Assembly: GCA_946800325.1 (NCBI GenBank)
Contig: OX326961.1
Coordinates: forward strand, 16,118,215 to 16,182,214
Length of the DNA: 64,000 nucleotides
Reading direction: 5' to 3'
DNA from: Luzula sylvatica
Lineage: Eukaryota > Streptophyta > Magnoliopsida > Poales > Juncaceae
Below the pieces are notes generated by a model. It was given only the letters and a program-made list of their open reading frames with translations, was not told the DNA's origin and made no database searches. The position numbers were made by a program, and so were the translations under genes. This document shows, one piece after another, positions 62,701 to 64,000 of this stretch; the stretch's first letter is position 1; the number at the start of each line of letters is the position of its first letter.

Positions 62701-64000
62701 AAATAACTTGTTTTTAGATCATTTGTACCGTATCTTTTACTACATAACATTTCACCAAATTTCACAAACACTAAGAAAGTTTGTTTTTCGATTCAAAACA
62801 AGATTTTAACGCTTTCAGGAGTTCAAATAACGTGTTTTTAGATCATTTGTATCGTACCTTTTAGTACATAAATTTTCACCAAATTTCACAAACACTAAGA
62901 AAGTTTGTTTTTCGATTCAAAACAAGATTTTAACGCTTTGAGGAGGTCAAATAACGTGTTTTTAGATCATTTGTATCGTATCTTTTACAACATAAATTTT
63001 CACCGAATTTCACAAACACAAAGAAAGTTTGTTTTTCGATTCAAAACAAGATTTTAACGCTTTGAGGAGTTCAAATAACGTGTTTTTAGATCATTTGTAT
63101 CGTATCTTTTACTACATGACTTTTCACCAAATTTCACAAAGTTTAAGTTAGTTTGTTTTACGATTCAAAACAAAATTTTAACGCTTTGAGGAGTTCAAAT
63201 AACTCGTTTTTAGATCATTTGTATCCTATCTTTTACTACATAACTTTTCACCAAATTTCACAAACACTAAGAAAGTTTGTTTTTCGATTTAAAACAAGAT
63301 TTTAACGCTTTCAGGAGTTCAAATAGCGTGTTTTTAGATCATTTGTATCGTACCTTTTAGTACATAAATTTTCACCAAATTTCACAAACACAAAGAAAGT
63401 TTGTTTTTCGATTCAAAACAAGATTTTAACGCTTTGAGGAGTTCAAATAACGTGTTTTTTGATCATTTGTATCGTATCTTTTACTACATAACTTTTCACC
63501 AAATTTCACAAACAATAAGAAAGTTTGTTTTTCGATTCAAAACAACATTTTAACGCTTTGAGGAGTTCAAATAACGTGTTTTTAGATCATTTGTATCGTA
63601 TCATTTACTACATAACTTTTCACCATATTTCACAAACACTAAGTAAGTTTGTTTTTCGATTCAAAACAAGATTTTAACGCTTGGAGGAGTTCAAATAACT
63701 TGTTTTTAGATCATTTGGTATCGTATCTTTTACTACATAACTTTTCACCAAATTTCACAAACAATAAGAAAGTTTGTTTTTCGATTCAAAACATGATTTT
63801 AACGCTTCGAGGAGTTCAAATAACTCGTTTTTAGATCATTTGTATCGTATCTTTTACTACATAACTTTTCACCGAATTTCACAAACACAAAGAAAGTTTG
63901 TTTTTCGATTCAAAACAAGATTTTAATGCTTTGAGGAGTTCAAATAACGTGTTTTTAGATCATTTGTATCGTATCATTTACTCCATAACTTTTCACCAAA

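Larger units (their letters stand above)
40320..64000 (+). repeat. 124-bp satellite array, right block (about 191 monomers)
   Basis: This is the same monomer family in the same orientation as the left block. It resumes in the middle of the monomer that the retrotransposon interrupted: TACCT at 40320 continues into TTTAGTACATAAATTTTCAC. The block runs to the window edge and so continues beyond it. Subtypes match those of the left block. Some variants are enriched or seen only here: TAGATTATTTG, TTTTTTGATCATTTG, GTAACATATC, TTACAACATAAATTTTC and CGCTTGGAGGAG. I see no gene or other insertion in this block. Confidence 0.97.

Noticed and set aside
828..63834. About twenty near-identical 61-codon plus-strand frames spread through the satellite (product like FFDSKQDFNALRSSN)
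   Set aside because: They open at TTG, not ATG, and exist only because a 125-bp monomer shifts the frame past the usual stop. They track the satellite period, so they are not genes.
1..64000. CENP-B box in the satellite monomer
   Set aside because: I found no match to the TTCG-----A--CGGG pattern. The TTCGATTC core lacks the second half.

Overview
This window is nuclear DNA from a flowering plant. About 84% of it is one tandem satellite array. A single young Athila-type (Ty3/gypsy) LTR retrotransposon is inserted in the array. The only credible protein-coding gene is the retrotransposon gag-pol ORF. The plant assignment rests on the Athila-type Gag and protease, the primer-binding site complementary to plant tRNA-Asp, and the long homogeneous satellite. 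I cannot name the species.

Layout: positions 1-29691 and 40320-64000 are head-to-tail copies of an AT-rich monomer of 124 bp (34 G+C in the first 124 bases, about 27%). There are roughly 430 copies, all in the same orientation. Length variants of 123, 125 and 102 bp occur. Monomers differ by diagnostic point variants, and ordered runs of these variants recur at long offsets (about 2358, 2480, 3103, 3598 and 5313 bp). This is a higher-order, repeatedly duplicated organisation of the kind seen in centromeric satellites. The centromere link is an inference; nothing here shows CENH3 binding.

Positions 29692-40319 are the retrotransposon (10,628 bp, minus strand). Read from right to left it has a 5' LTR (38762-40319), a tRNA-Asp primer-binding site, a short leader, one uninterrupted 1791-residue polyprotein (Gag, zinc knuckle, protease, reverse transcriptase, RNase H, integrase with GPF motif), a spacer of about 2 kb without a recognisable env-like gene, a polypurine tract, and a 3' LTR (29692-31249). 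It is flanked by the 5-bp target duplication TACCT. The two 1558-bp LTRs differ at only two positions. With the intact ORF, this points to a very recent insertion that may still be mobilisable.

The satellite is being remodelled by block duplications, and a self-encoding element has inserted into it. Uninterrupted paralogues of the exact target monomer survive elsewhere in the same array (near 25705, 47748 and 53061). The order of duplication and insertion can therefore be worked out from this window alone. The best candidates for undescribed biology are a dyad-symmetric motif in most monomers, and a duplicated module of polypurine-like motif plus hairpin in the element's 3' spacer.
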